DNA of 49,879 nucleotides. Source: Lachnospiraceae bacterium (lineage in GTDB: Bacteria > Bacillota > Clostridia > Lachnospirales > Lachnospiraceae). Both the position numbers and the translations under genes were made by a program. Shown here one piece after another: positions 9,745 to 20,065 of this stretch. Within the stretch, counting starts at the first letter, position 1, and the number at the start of each line of letters is the position of its first letter. The notes beneath the pieces were generated by a model. That model was not told where the DNA came from, searched no databases, and was given only the letters and a program-made list of their open reading frames with translations. The stretch spans positions 1-49,879 of the forward strand of contig JAQYIU010000075.1 in NCBI GenBank assembly GCA_028721415.1, read 5' to 3'.

Positions 9745-10239
9745 TTATCCTTCCTTCTGACCTGCTTTCTCCAGCTTTCTGTGAACCATATAATGAAAGA
9801 TTGTCAATCCTATTTTGTAACAAATCCAACCGACAATGCCTCCAATGGTATTTAAAAGCAAATCATCCACATCAAAAACACCCACTCTCGTCACCAGCTG
9901 CAGACTTTCTATACAAAGACTGAACAAAAACGAGTAAAGAATAATCCATAGGCATCCCTTTTTATTTGTTTTCCATATAGGGACCAGAAAACCGACAGGC
10001 GCAAATACTAACAGATTACCGATCAGATTCAAAACAAAAGCACCTGTACTGACATATTCCCTGTACTGGATAAATCGGCGTATTTCTTCAAAAAGTACCA
10101 GATTATACCGATACGTACTATAACCGTCCACACGCCCAAGACGATCGCTGAATAATACAAAATATACGACAATAGTGACGTATATTATCAATAAAAAAAA
10201 GCTCAGCAAGCCAATTTTTTTTCTGGTCTTCTTTTTCAA
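9745..10239 (-). CDS. VanZ-like family membrane protein
   Basis: NLVLFEEIRRFIQYR...NLIGNLLVFAPVGFLVPI...SLCIESLQLVTRVGVFDVDDLLLNTIGGIVGW is the VanZ signature. Confidence 0.88.
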   Translation of the reverse strand: MKKKTRKKIGLLSFFLLIIYVTIVVYFVLFSDRLGRVDGYSTYRYNLVLFEEIRRFIQYREYVSTGAFVLNLIGNLLVFAPVGFLVPIWKTNKKGCLWIILYSFLFSLCIESLQLVTRVGVFDVDDLLLNTIGGIVGWICYKIGLTIFHYMVHRKLEKAGQKEG

Positions 10240-10307
10240 TATTCTGATGTTCCTTCCAACATTTCAAATGCAGGAACTGGCATATACCAATCCCTGCTCA
10301 CATAATA

Positions 10308-10460
10308 TCAGATCATAATATTCTTTTTTTCATGCATTGCACGAGCTCCGTTCACAATGGAGAGAACCCCCAGGCTGATTCCTGTAACGATACATAAGAT
10401 GCCAACCACAATCCCGGAAACTCCAATCTGGCTTAATGTTTTAAAAATTTTTTCATTCAT
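10308..10460 (-). CDS. 50-aa single-TM small protein (below the ORF-track cutoff)
   Basis: Hand translation: MNEKIFKTLSQIGVSGIVVGILCIVTGISLGVLSIVNGARAMHEKKNIMI*. AAAGGGGG SD-like sequence upstream. Hydrophobic core. Confidence 0.7.
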   Translation of the reverse strand: MNEKIFKTLSQIGVSGIVVGILCIVTGISLGVLSIVNGARAMHEKKNIMI

Positions 10461-10485
10461 GAAAAAAGATCCCCCTTTATGTCGA

Positions 10486-11160
10486 TTATTTTACTCCATA
10501 TTTTTCATAATAAGCGTCAATGGCAGCTTTGATCTCGTCATCAATAATAATCTGTCCTTTGTAAGGTTTATTATACAGATGTTCTACCACTTCTTCCATG
10601 GTTACGATTGCAGTTGTCTCCATGCCATATTTCTCACTGATCTCTGTGAGAGCACTCTTGTCTCCCTGGCCGCGCTCCATACGGTCAACAGAGACAACAA
10701 GACCAAGTACTTCCACATCGCCCTGAGCTTTCACGATCGGCAGGGTCTCCTGAATGGAAGTTCCGGCTGTAGTCACGTCTTCAATAATAACGATCTTATC
10801 GCCATCCTGAATCGGGCTTCCCAGAAGAATGCCCTTATCTCCGTGATCTTTTACTTCTTTTCGGTTGCTGCAGTAACGGATGTCTTTTCCAAATTTATCG
10901 CTGATTGCAATTGTTGCTGCCACACTGAGAGGAATCCCTTTATAAGCTGGTCCAAACAGCACATCAAAATCAAAACCAAACTTGTCACTAATAGCCTGTG
11001 CATAATATTCACCCAGACGCTTCAACTGAGATCCGGTACGATAAAAACCTGTATTCACAAAGAACGGTGTTTTTCTTCCACTTTTCGTAACAAAGTCTCC
11101 AAATTTCAGTACATTACAGTCAATCATAAATTCAATAAACTCTTTTTTGTATTGTTCCAT
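10486..11160 (-). CDS. pyrE: Orotate phosphoribosyltransferase PyrE
   Basis: SGRKTPFFVNTGFYRTGSQL, LFGPAYKGIPLS, VIIEDVTTAGTSIQET. Confidence 0.96.
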   Translation of the reverse strand: MEQYKKEFIEFMIDCNVLKFGDFVTKSGRKTPFFVNTGFYRTGSQLKRLGEYYAQAISDKFGFDFDVLFGPAYKGIPLSVAATIAISDKFGKDIRYCSNRKEVKDHGDKGILLGSPIQDGDKIVIIEDVTTAGTSIQETLPIVKAQGDVEVLGLVVSVDRMERGQGDKSALTEISEKYGMETTAIVTMEEVVEHLYNKPYKGQIIIDDEIKAAIDAYYEKYGVK

Positions 11161-11293
11161 CGTTCTTAAATCTCCTTATATCTCATATTCATGATTCATC
11201 AGCTGCCATTTTTTGAGAAAATCCTCTCCGGTAGTCCTGATGTTATCTTAGTGTATCATATCTTTTTTTTATTTTCAATCTTCATAAGATTAC

Positions 11294-12193
11294 TTACATA
11301 CACCCAATAATCTCATTGATATCATTAATGTGGTAGCGTTCCATGTAGTCTTTGATTCCCTGCAGCACCTCCATTGTTGCTCCTGGGTTATGGAAATTAG
11401 CCGTTCCAACGGATACCATACTTGCACCTGCCATCATAAGTTCAATGGCATCCTCTCCGGTCATCACACCGCCCATACCGATGATTGGCAATTTGCAGGC
11501 TTTGTGAACCTGATAGATCATTCGTACTGCCACAGGCTTAATGGCAGGACCGGACAGTCCTCCCGTCTGATTAGCAAGAACAAACTTTCTTCTGTGAATA
11601 TCAATTTTCATTCCGGTGATCGTATTAATTAAAGATAAGGCATCACTTCCACCTGCTTCTGCAGCTCTTGCCATCTCCGTAATATCTGTTACATTCGGAC
11701 TCAGTTTCATGACAATCGGCTGCGCAGCCTTTGCCTTCACCGCTTTTGTAATCTCATAAAGAGCATCCGGATTTTGTCCAAAAGCGATACCACCTGCCTT
11801 GACATTCGGACATGATACATTGATTTCCAGCAGATCCACCGGTTCATCCTGCAGACGCTCCACCACATCCACATAATCTTCCATGGAACGTCCACAGACA
11901 TTGACGATAATAGATGCACCTTTTTCCTTCAAATGTGGAATGTCTCTCTTACAAAAAAGGTCTATCCCCGGATTCTGCAATCCCACTGCATTGAGCATTC
12001 CACCATAAGTTTCCGCAATTCGAGGGGTCGGATTGCCTTCCCACGGAACATTTGCCACTCCTTTCGTGGTCACCGCACCAAGGGCAGCAAGATCAACAAA
12101 TTCTTCAAATTCCGCACCGGAACCAAAAGTTCCGGAAGCCGTTGTTATGGGATTTTTAAAGGTTACTCCAGCTACTTTCACTTCTAAATTCAT
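11294..12193 (-). CDS. pyrD: Dihydroorotate dehydrogenase catalytic subunit (class 1B) PyrD
   Basis: FKNPITTASGTFGSG, LEINVSCPNVKAGGIAFGQ, IIGMGGVMTGEDAIELMMAGASMVSVGTA. Adjacent to pyrK. Confidence 0.96.
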   Translation of the reverse strand: MNLEVKVAGVTFKNPITTASGTFGSGAEFEEFVDLAALGAVTTKGVANVPWEGNPTPRIAETYGGMLNAVGLQNPGIDLFCKRDIPHLKEKGASIIVNVCGRSMEDYVDVVERLQDEPVDLLEINVSCPNVKAGGIAFGQNPDALYEITKAVKAKAAQPIVMKLSPNVTDITEMARAAEAGGSDALSLINTITGMKIDIHRRKFVLANQTGGLSGPAIKPVAVRMIYQVHKACKLPIIGMGGVMTGEDAIELMMAGASMVSVGTANFHNPGATMEVLQGIKDYMERYHINDINEIIGCM

Positions 12194-12957
12194 GGAAACA
12201 CGACCTCCTTTGCATCAAATACCGGACCATCTTTACAGATACGCTTATTATTTACATTGGTATGATGATCTTTTTCTTTTGATTTGCAGATACATCCCAG
12301 ACAGGCTCCGATTCCACAGGCCATTCTCTCCTCCAGAGAAATCTGGGCTTCCATCTGATGTTCCTCTGCATATTCTGCCAGTGCTTTTAACATTGGCATC
12401 GGACCGCAGGCATAAATGACTGCTCCATCCACATTGCAGGCTTTGATGGCATCAATCACCGTACCTTTTGTTCCCATACTTCCATCTTCTGTCGCTATTT
12501 TGACATCTGCAACATCCTCAAATTCTTCTTTTAAGAACAATTCATCTCTATATCCCAAAACAACGGTTTTCTCACAATCAAGCTGTTTTGCCAGCTCCAG
12601 CATTGGAGGGATTCCGATTCCTCCTCCAACGATAATAGCCTTTTCTTTTTTCATTGTAAATCCATTACCAAGTGGTCCCATCACTTCCAGAGTATCTCCG
12701 GCTTTCATCTCCGAAAACTGCTTTGTGCCTTCTCCGGCAATCCGATACACTACTCTCAGTGTTCCGGCTTCGGCATCAATTCCGCAAATACTGATTGGTC
12801 TTGGTAAGAGTTTTGTCTGGTCATTGCAGTACATAGCCAGAAACTGTCCCGGTTTTGCCTCTCTGGCTCCTTCCGGGAAAAGAAGAACCATATCATAAAT
12901 TCCAGTTCCAATTTGTCTCTGACTGACCACAGTTGCAGTCTTTTTTATAATGCTCAT
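12190..12957 (-). CDS. pyrK: Dihydroorotate dehydrogenase electron transfer subunit PyrK
   Basis: LPRPISICGIDAEAGTLRVVYRIAGEGT, GGGIGIPPMLELAK, CGIGACLGCICK 2Fe-2S cysteines. Confidence 0.94.
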   Translation of the reverse strand: MSIIKKTATVVSQRQIGTGIYDMVLLFPEGAREAKPGQFLAMYCNDQTKLLPRPISICGIDAEAGTLRVVYRIAGEGTKQFSEMKAGDTLEVMGPLGNGFTMKKEKAIIVGGGIGIPPMLELAKQLDCEKTVVLGYRDELFLKEEFEDVADVKIATEDGSMGTKGTVIDAIKACNVDGAVIYACGPMPMLKALAEYAEEHQMEAQISLEERMACGIGACLGCICKSKEKDHHTNVNNKRICKDGPVFDAKEVVFP

Positions 12958-13010
12958 ATAATCTAAAAACCTCCTTTTTCTTTTCCGTTTTTTATAAAAT
13001 AGATTCCTCT

Positions 13011-13574
13011 CTAATTTTTCCAGATGAATACCGGTAGAGGGGGATGATTCGGTTTATTATAGAAGGATTCCACCAATACCGTATACTGCTTTGGATTCAA
13101 TTCTTTCAGCCAGGCAAGTACCGCTTCTTTTTCATCAAAACCGGTATCTCCTCCACTATAAATCATCAGCGAGATCACCCCACCTTTTTTTAAAATCTTA
13201 AGACTTTTTTCCAATGCAATCTGTGTCGTATCCGCCCGGGTTGCCAGTGTGTGATCTCCTCCCGGAAGATAACCGAGATTAAACATAATCAAATCAGCAG
13301 ATTCTTCTTCACAATATCTGTCCATATGCTGATGACCATCCAATACGAGCTCTGCCTGATGGCGGTGTCCTGATTGTTCCAGGCGCTTTGCAGTCTGTAA
13401 AAGAGCCTGTTTCTGTACATCCATTGCAAGGACTCTTCCCTCTTCTGTCAGCAGAGAACAGAGAAATTCTGTATCTCTTCCGGTCCCTGCCGTAGCATCA
13501 ATACAGAAAGTCGGTGTATCTACCATCTCCCGGATTCTCATCTGACACCAGCTGGTAATGGTATATCTCTTCAT
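13011..13574 (-). CDS. Class I SAM-dependent methyltransferase, YtqB-like
   Basis: FCIDATAGTGRDTEFL, NLGYLPGGDHTLATRADTT, GGVISLMIYSGGDTG. Confidence 0.85.
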   Translation of the reverse strand: MKRYTITSWCQMRIREMVDTPTFCIDATAGTGRDTEFLCSLLTEEGRVLAMDVQKQALLQTAKRLEQSGHRHQAELVLDGHQHMDRYCEEESADLIMFNLGYLPGGDHTLATRADTTQIALEKSLKILKKGGVISLMIYSGGDTGFDEKEAVLAWLKELNPKQYTVLVESFYNKPNHPPLPVFIWKN

Positions 13575-13597
13575 CTTTTCTCCCTCATCCGATACAA

Positions 13598-14419
13598 TTA
13601 TTTCAGAAAAAAGTAAGCTGCGACCAGTATACCAAGTATGATACGATATACCCCAAAAGCTTTAAAATCATTTTTCTTAATATATCCCATGAGGAACTTG
13701 ATGGCAAGTATGGAAACCACAAAAGCGACGACCATTCCGAGAATCAGATACAACATCTCATTTCCGGCAAAACCAAATCCGTATTTTACCATCTTTAAAA
13801 GGCTGGCACCAAACATGACCGGAATTGATAAGAAAAAGGAATATTCCGCTGCCACAAAACGAGATGTTCCAAGAATCATCGCACCAAGAATCGTCGCACC
13901 GGAACGGGATGTTCCCGGAATTAATGCCAGTATCTGAAAGCATCCAATCAAAATTGCTGTCTTGTAGGTCAGTTCCGGCAATGTATTGATGGATGGACTT
14001 CTCTTTTTATTGTAATTCTCCACCACAATAAATAAAATACCATAAAGAATTAAGGTAAAGGATACTGTTTGTGGGTTATAAAACAACGCATCAAGAATAT
14101 CATCAAATAAAAGTCCGATCACGGCTGCCGGCAGACATCCGACGATCACCTTTCCCCATAACTGAAATGTCTCTTTTTTCTGAGAAGCCGTTTTTTTGGG
14201 ACTAAAAGGATTCAGTTTATGAAAATAAAGCACACATACGGCAAGAATCGCTCCCAGCTGGATTACAACAAGGAACATTTTCATAAATTCTGCAGAAACA
14301 TTTAACTTAATAAATTCATCAACAAGAATCATATGGCCCGTCGAGCTGATAGGCAGCCACTCGGTGATTCCTTCCACAATTCCAAGTAAAATTACTTTTA
14401 ACATTTCTAAGATCATCAA
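13598..14419 (-). CDS. uppP: Undecaprenyl-diphosphatase UppP/BacA
   Basis: [43 protein letters not shown]. Confidence 0.96.
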   Translation of the reverse strand: MMILEMLKVILLGIVEGITEWLPISSTGHMILVDEFIKLNVSAEFMKMFLVVIQLGAILAVCVLYFHKLNPFSPKKTASQKKETFQLWGKVIVGCLPAAVIGLLFDDILDALFYNPQTVSFTLILYGILFIVVENYNKKRSPSINTLPELTYKTAILIGCFQILALIPGTSRSGATILGAMILGTSRFVAAEYSFFLSIPVMFGASLLKMVKYGFGFAGNEMLYLILGMVVAFVVSILAIKFLMGYIKKNDFKAFGVYRIILGILVAAYFFLK

Positions 14420-14505
14420 TCTAACCTCCTGTCTTTATCCTGACATCTTTTTTCCTTTATTATAAAAACACAGCTTATTTTATCATACATATATCATTTA
14501 TGGAA

Positions 14506-16533
14506 TTATTTTTCTTTTTTATCGTCTGTAAGAATCTTTAACAGATTTTGTTCCAGCATAAAAGACAGAGAAAATGTTTTTACTCCAGGGTTTTTATCAA
14601 ATTTGATTGATATTTTATCCTGAGAGACTGATCGAATCGTACCTGCACCATATTTTTTATGTAATACTCTCTTTCCTTCCCGGTAAATCTCCGGATCATA
14701 ACGAATTTCTCCAATGTATCTGGATACTTTGGCTTCCTTCTGATATAATTCTCTGACAGAATATAAAAAAAGATAAGTTTTTGCCCTCGTTAAAGCCACG
14801 TACATCAGACGTCTCTCTTCTTCCAGATCCGCATCTTTTACCGCTTTTTTATGCGGAGTAATTCCCTCATTGATATCTATCACAAAAACTACTTCATATT
14901 CCAGGCCTTTGGAACTGTGCATGGTGGTAAGCGTTACGCCTTCTTTTTCAATTTTGCGTCCCACTTCCATCTGTTCCCTCAATTCCTGACCATAGGATTC
15001 TATATAATCAAACCATTCTTCTGTCGTATGGTATTCTTTCGCACTCTCCTGAATCTGATCCAGAACCTCCTCAAGATCGTCTAGATTCATCTTCCTGAAC
15101 TGAGCGTATTCAGCAATGTAATCGTCATAACCGATTCCATGACGAATATACTGAATTGCTGCATAAGGTTCCATCTTTCTCAACATATATAAATCCATTT
15201 CCATTTTATCGACTTTTTCGTACAGCCATTTTTTCCCAAAGGTCTGCTGCTTGAGATCCTGAAAGTTGATTTCCGAAGAATCGGCGATCATTTTTCTGGA
15301 AATATAACGTTTTGGTCGATTCATCACCTGCAGAAAAAGGGAACGATCTCTGCTTCCCCCGGCAAGTTTCATATATGCAATCAGATTTTTTGCAATCCAA
15401 TGTTCAAAAATGTTTGGCAGAGTGTCTCTCATCTGAAAAGGAATATTATACTCCATCAATCTGCCAACAAGCAATCTGGGCTGAGAGTTCGTCCTGAAAA
15501 TAACAGCCATCTGCTCCAACGGAATCCCTTTTTTCTGATAAAATCGAATTCCATCGATAATATCCTTACATTCTTCACTCACATTATCAAATTGACGATA
15601 GACAACAGGCACTTTTTCTCCTCTCGCAGCCTGCATACTCTTCTCATATCGTTTTTTATTATGCTGAATCAATCTTTCTGCACTATCTACAATCTCTTTG
15701 CTGCAACGATAATTAATCCCGAGGACAATCTTTTTTGCCTGTGGATAATCTTTTTGAAACCCCAGCATAATCTCTGGTTTTGCGCCCCGAAAACGATAGA
15801 TAGACTGATCGTCGTCCCCGACAATAAACAAATTGCCGGCATCTCCAGCCAGCATTTTCACGATTTCATATTGTATCCGATTAATATCCTGAAATTCATC
15901 TACAAGAATATATTGGAACTTCTTTTGCCACATAGCAAGAATATCCGGGCGTTCTTTTAATAATTCATAACAAAAAACCAGCATATCATCAAAATCCAGC
16001 TTCTGATTTCTGCGCAGTCTTTCCTCATATGCCTGATATATTTTTCCAAACAATTCATCAGCACAATTGCTGCTATGATACATGGAAAGGGTAATCATCT
16101 CTCCTTTTACAAAACCAATCTCATTGAGAATTCCCGTGATAAACTCTGTTTCATCCTCAATCTCCAACTCCATTTCTTCCACGATTTCTTTGATGAAACG
16201 TCTTCGCTCATCCTCCCGAATGATATTTTGTCCGGTATATCGATAAGCATATCTTAATATCATAAAAAATACAGAATGAAATGTTCCAAACCATACCGGA
16301 GCTTTTTCCAGCCCCTGAAATTGCTGAAACCGTCGTTTCATCTCCTGTGCTGCTGCTTTGGTAAAGGTAATGACAAGAATATGGTCAGGATGAATCCCGG
16401 CATATTCAATGAGCCATTTGACACGGTATGTAATTACGAGAGTTTTTCCTGAGCCTGGTCCTGCCAGAACCATTGCAGGTCCATCCTTATGTGTGATTGC
16501 TTTTTTCTGTTCTTCATTGAAATGTCCGCTCAT
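14506..16533 (-). CDS. UvrD/PcrA-type ATP-dependent DNA helicase
   Basis: GPAMVLAGPGSGKTLVITYRV, VDEFQDINRIQ, VGDDDQSIYRFRGA, LTTMHSSKGLEYEVVF, LMYVALTRAK. Confidence 0.94.
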   Translation of the reverse strand: MSGHFNEEQKKAITHKDGPAMVLAGPGSGKTLVITYRVKWLIEYAGIHPDHILVITFTKAAAQEMKRRFQQFQGLEKAPVWFGTFHSVFFMILRYAYRYTGQNIIREDERRRFIKEIVEEMELEIEDETEFITGILNEIGFVKGEMITLSMYHSSNCADELFGKIYQAYEERLRRNQKLDFDDMLVFCYELLKERPDILAMWQKKFQYILVDEFQDINRIQYEIVKMLAGDAGNLFIVGDDDQSIYRFRGAKPEIMLGFQKDYPQAKKIVLGINYRCSKEIVDSAERLIQHNKKRYEKSMQAARGEKVPVVYRQFDNVSEECKDIIDGIRFYQKKGIPLEQMAVIFRTNSQPRLLVGRLMEYNIPFQMRDTLPNIFEHWIAKNLIAYMKLAGGSRDRSLFLQVMNRPKRYISRKMIADSSEINFQDLKQQTFGKKWLYEKVDKMEMDLYMLRKMEPYAAIQYIRHGIGYDDYIAEYAQFRKMNLDDLEEVLDQIQESAKEYHTTEEWFDYIESYGQELREQMEVGRKIEKEGVTLTTMHSSKGLEYEVVFVIDINEGITPHKKAVKDADLEEERRLMYVALTRAKTYLFLYSVRELYQKEAKVSRYIGEIRYDPEIYREGKRVLHKKYGAGTIRSVSQDKISIKFDKNPGVKTFSLSFMLEQNLLKILTDDKKEK

Positions 16534-16611
16534 CTTTTCGTCACCCTTTTTTATTTATCAAATTATAAAGCAGTTTTTCTGACAGCAACAGAAACGTTTT
16601 CCTGTCGCATA

Positions 16612-16641
16612 AGAAAAGGGTGTCTTACAACACCCTTTTCT
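16612..16641. terminator. Strong hairpin between ptsI and helicase gene (terminator)
   Basis: Perfect 12-bp stem AGAAAAGGGTGT / ACACCCTTTTCT with 6-nt loop CTTACA. A/T flanks allow either direction. Confidence 0.75.
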
Positions 16642-16705
16642 CCTTCGTTTTATATACGGCGGCTGTCATTACAAAACAGATGACAAATCCACACAATAAT
16701 CATTA

Positions 16706-18412
16706 TTATTTGGCAACTGATTTCAGGTATTCCTGGATCTCAGCTTCTGTTGCCATTGACATTGCTTTTTCAGCAACTGCATTTGCTTCTTCCATTGTCC
16801 AACTGGAAATAACTTTTCTGGTTGCAAGAATAGAAGTAGCACTTACACTGAATTCATCCAGTCCAAAGGATAACAATAACGGAGTCAGTAACGGATCAGC
16901 AGCAGCTTCTCCACACATACCTACCATTGCTCCACCTTCTTTTCCGGCTTTAATCACTCTTTCAATGGAGCGAAGTACAGCTGGATTATAGGTTGAATAC
17001 AGATAAGCCACATCAGGATTACCACGGTCAACGGCCATAGTATACTGCGTAAGATCGTTTGTACCAATACTGAAGAAATCTGCTTCTTTTGCAAATACAT
17101 CTGCCATCAGGCTGGCTGCCGGTGTTTCCACCATAATACCAACTTTGATATCCTGATTGTAAGGAATGGATTTTTCATCCAGTTCAGCCATAATTTCTTT
17201 CAACATGGTCTTCACTGCACGGAACTCGTCCACACAGGTAACCATAGGTACCATAATCTTAATATCACCATACGCACTCGCACGAAGCAAAGCTCTTAAC
17301 TGCGGACGGTATAAATCTTCTCTCCGCAGGCAGAGACGGATTGCACGGAATCCAAGGAAAGGATTCTCTTCTTTTCCAAGTCCAAGATATGGAATCTCTT
17401 TATCTCCACCAATATCTAATGTACGGATAATAACCGGTTTACCTTCCAGAGTCTCTGCAACTTTCTTATAAGCTTCAAACTGTTCATCCTCTGTAGGAAC
17501 CTGAGGACGATCCATAAACAGAAATTCTGTACGGAATAAACCAACACCTTCTCCGTCACATTCTACAACTTTAAGTGCATCTTCCGGTTTTCCGATATTC
17601 GCACATAACTCAACGACATGACCGTCTGCTGTGCTGCTCTCTTTTCCGATGAATGCTGCTAAAGCTGCTTTTTCTGCCAGATATTTTTCTCTTTTTTCTG
17701 TATATTCTGCCAGAATATCTTCGTCCGGAGAAAGGAAAACATGGCCGGAAGTTCCATCCAGAACTACGGTCTGTCCATTTTCCACTTTGCCTACAATACC
17801 CTCGATACTAAGAACAGCAGGAATCTCCAGTGCTCTTGCAAGGATAGCAGAATGAGAGGTTTTACCTCCGATTTCAGTAAGGACACCTGCAACATTGGCG
17901 GGATTAATTCCAGCTGTCATGGAAGGAGTAAGATCCTCTGCAACCAGCACAGTTCCTTCCGGCACACTGGCAAGATCCACGTCTTCCACATCAAGAAGAA
18001 TCTTTAATAATCTTGTCTTAATATCGCAGACATCTGTCGCTCTCTGCTGGAACATCTCATCATCAAGAGAGGAAAACATCTGTGCAAACAGATCACAGGT
18101 CTGCTCAACAGCAGCTTCTGCACACATCTTCTCATTCTCAATATTAGATTCAATCTGACTTGACATTTCCGGATCCATCAAGAGCAGAACATGCCCTTCT
18201 AAAATCTCTGCTTCTTTCTCCCCCACGCGGGTTTTCATGTCCTCTGCCATAGCCTGGGTCTTTGCAATGCATTTCTCCAATGCTTCATTAAAACGCGCTT
18301 TCTCAGCAGCCACATCACTGATCGCCGTATTGTTATACGCCAGAGAAGGCTCTTTTACTACAACAACGGTACCAATACCAATCCCCGCAGATGCACCAAT
18401 ACCAGTATACAT
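16706..18412 (-). CDS. ptsI: PTS enzyme I (phosphoenolpyruvate-protein phosphotransferase)
   Basis: GGKTSHSAILARALEIPAV, GVGLFRTEFLFM, FFSIGTNDLTQYTMAVDRGN, VGMCGEAAADP. Confidence 0.97.
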   Translation of the reverse strand: MYTGIGASAGIGIGTVVVVKEPSLAYNNTAISDVAAEKARFNEALEKCIAKTQAMAEDMKTRVGEKEAEILEGHVLLLMDPEMSSQIESNIENEKMCAEAAVEQTCDLFAQMFSSLDDEMFQQRATDVCDIKTRLLKILLDVEDVDLASVPEGTVLVAEDLTPSMTAGINPANVAGVLTEIGGKTSHSAILARALEIPAVLSIEGIVGKVENGQTVVLDGTSGHVFLSPDEDILAEYTEKREKYLAEKAALAAFIGKESSTADGHVVELCANIGKPEDALKVVECDGEGVGLFRTEFLFMDRPQVPTEDEQFEAYKKVAETLEGKPVIIRTLDIGGDKEIPYLGLGKEENPFLGFRAIRLCLRREDLYRPQLRALLRASAYGDIKIMVPMVTCVDEFRAVKTMLKEIMAELDEKSIPYNQDIKVGIMVETPAASLMADVFAKEADFFSIGTNDLTQYTMAVDRGNPDVAYLYSTYNPAVLRSIERVIKAGKEGGAMVGMCGEAAADPLLTPLLLSFGLDEFSVSATSILATRKVISSWTMEEANAVAEKAMSMATEAEIQEYLKSVAK

Positions 18413-18439
18413 ATTTCCACCTCTATTTTTAAGTTGTTA

Positions 18440-18703
18440 CTATTCTCCTAAACCAGATTCGATCATTTCGATTGCTGTCTTTAATGCTTCTTCTTCGTCT
18501 GGTCCATTACATTCAATCTCAACTTCAGCACCACATTTAATGCATGCGCCAATGATGTTTAATAAGCTTTTACCATTTGTAGCTTTGCCATTGTAGTTGA
18601 TTGTTACATCACTGTCAAATTTTGCAACACCTTTTGCAAATACACCTGCTGGTCTCATGTGAAGTCCCTGTGGATTTTTGATTGTAATTTTTTGTGATAC
18701 CAT
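18440..18703 (-). CDS. ptsH: Phosphocarrier protein HPr
   Basis: GLHMRPAGVFAK (His phosphorylation motif) and KSLLNIIGACIKCG. Upstream of ptsI. Confidence 0.95.
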   Translation of the reverse strand: MVSQKITIKNPQGLHMRPAGVFAKGVAKFDSDVTINYNGKATNGKSLLNIIGACIKCGAEVEIECNGPDEEEALKTAIEMIESGLGE

Positions 18704-18904
18704 AATTGTTCTCCTTTTCTTGAAAAAATAGTTTAATATCTCAGACTAAAAATAACTGGTTTGTTAACTGCTGGTAGATGCATTCGATTAGTATTATATT
18801 GCGATACCGCAGAAATTATTTATTTTGTTTCCCCAAGTTATCTTAGCATTGATTCAATTTTATCATTTTTCGTAAATACTGTCAACTGACGGAGGCATTC
18901 TGAG

Positions 18905-19570
18905 TTAAATTCTTGTGGATAAAAATACCATTTCTTTTTCCGCGTCATCATCGTTCGGAAAAAGTTCACAATATTCCTTTACCGCATCATAAGCTGCCTG
19001 ATAATCCTGTGATTTTTCATAAATAATCACTTTCTGATACATAAGTTCCTTTTTGCTGTCCCCACCGGCCTTAATTCCTTTGTCGACGTAAGCGATAGCC
19101 TTCTCATACTCCTCCTGTTCCAGATAAATATCACTGATCTGTTTTATAAACTCACTATCACCGGTTTTGTCATAGCCGGTTTCCAATATCTGTACCGCTT
19201 TACCATACTCTTCTTCTGCCTGATAGCACCTGCCTTTCAGCAGATAATATTTCTTTTCTTTTTCGGAATCCTTCAATAACTGGTCATAAATCTTTTCCGC
19301 TTTATCATACTGTTCCAGCTGGTAATAACTTTCCGCCATATAACAGCGCATATCATGATCGATCTTATTTCCAAACACAGATCTCTTATCCAGAGCCTGC
19401 TGCAGATACTTTATCGTTTTGGAATAGTCTTCCTCTTTAAAATATAAAAGAGCTTCCTCTCTCAACTCGACTTTCTGCCCATACATATTCCATTGAAAAT
19501 ATCCGACTGCCAAAATGACAAGAAAAAGCAGTAACATTGTTCTGCGTATAATTTTACTCACACACCTCAC
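18905..19570 (-). CDS. Membrane-anchored tetratricopeptide repeat protein
   Basis: N-terminal TM (MLLLFLVILAVGYFQW) followed by degenerate TPRs (YQLEQYDKAEKIYDQLLKD, YLEQEEYEKAIAYVDKGIKA). Confidence 0.75.
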   Translation of the reverse strand: MRCVSKIIRRTMLLLFLVILAVGYFQWNMYGQKVELREEALLYFKEEDYSKTIKYLQQALDKRSVFGNKIDHDMRCYMAESYYQLEQYDKAEKIYDQLLKDSEKEKKYYLLKGRCYQAEEEYGKAVQILETGYDKTGDSEFIKQISDIYLEQEEYEKAIAYVDKGIKAGGDSKKELMYQKVIIYEKSQDYQAAYDAVKEYCELFPNDDDAEKEMVFLSTRI

Positions 19571-19654
19571 CTCATTTCCAGATAATATTTTATCTTAATT
19601 CATAAAAAAATACAACTATTGTAAAGTGTAAATTGAATGATTTCCTATCACACA

Positions 19655-19688
19655 CAAAAAAAGATGCCGGCTTTTACGCACAGCATCT
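19655..19688 (-). terminator. Rho-independent terminator of rpsO
   Basis: On the minus strand: AGATGC ... GCATCT stem followed by TTTTTTT, just downstream of the rpsO stop. Confidence 0.75.
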
Positions 19689-19704
19689 CTTCTTATGACT
19701 CTTA

Positions 19705-19971
19705 TTATTTTCTTAATCCTAACTGTTCGATTAAGGTTCTGTAACGTTCGATATCTTTTGCTTTTAAATATGCAAGAAGATTTCTTCTCTGACCAACCAT
19801 CTTTAAAAGACCTCTTCTGGAATGATGATCTTTTGGATTCGCTTTGAAGTGCTCCTGAAGGTCATTGATTCTTGCTGTAAGAATTGCAACCTGAACTTCT
19901 GGTGATCCGGTATCTCCTTCTGTTCTTCCATATTTTGCAATCAGTTCCTGTTTCATTTCCTTTGTAATCAT
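19705..19971 (-). CDS. rpsO: 30S ribosomal protein S15
   Basis: [56 protein letters not shown]. Confidence 0.98.
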   Translation of the reverse strand: MITKEMKQELIAKYGRTEGDTGSPEVQVAILTARINDLQEHFKANPKDHHSRRGLLKMVGQRRNLLAYLKAKDIERYRTLIEQLGLRK

Positions 19972-20034
19972 GTTTCGTTCCTCCTTTAATTATAAACACC
20001 TTTACGAAGACACGGTCGGAGTCTCCATATCCTG

Positions 20035-20065
20035 GCAAAGGTTATCGTGCCAAATGCACCTTTGC
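20035..20065 (-). promoter_or_regulatory. Structured rpsO 5' leader (candidate S15 autoregulatory RNA)
   Basis: 8-bp arms GCAAAGGT/ACCTTTGC enclosing a small inner GTGC/GCAC complementarity, ~65 nt upstream of the rpsO start. Confidence 0.4.

Noticed and set aside
10357-11169. 270-aa plus-strand ORF antisense to pyrE
   Set aside because: Fully opposite a clear pyrE gene, low-complexity composition, no recognisable domain. Typical shadow ORF.
11161-11293. Possible PyrR-binding-loop-like sequence (CCGGAGAGG) upstream of pyrE
   Set aside because: Matches only the core CCNGNGAGG; flanking consensus and the expected antiterminator/terminator stems were not convincing by eye.
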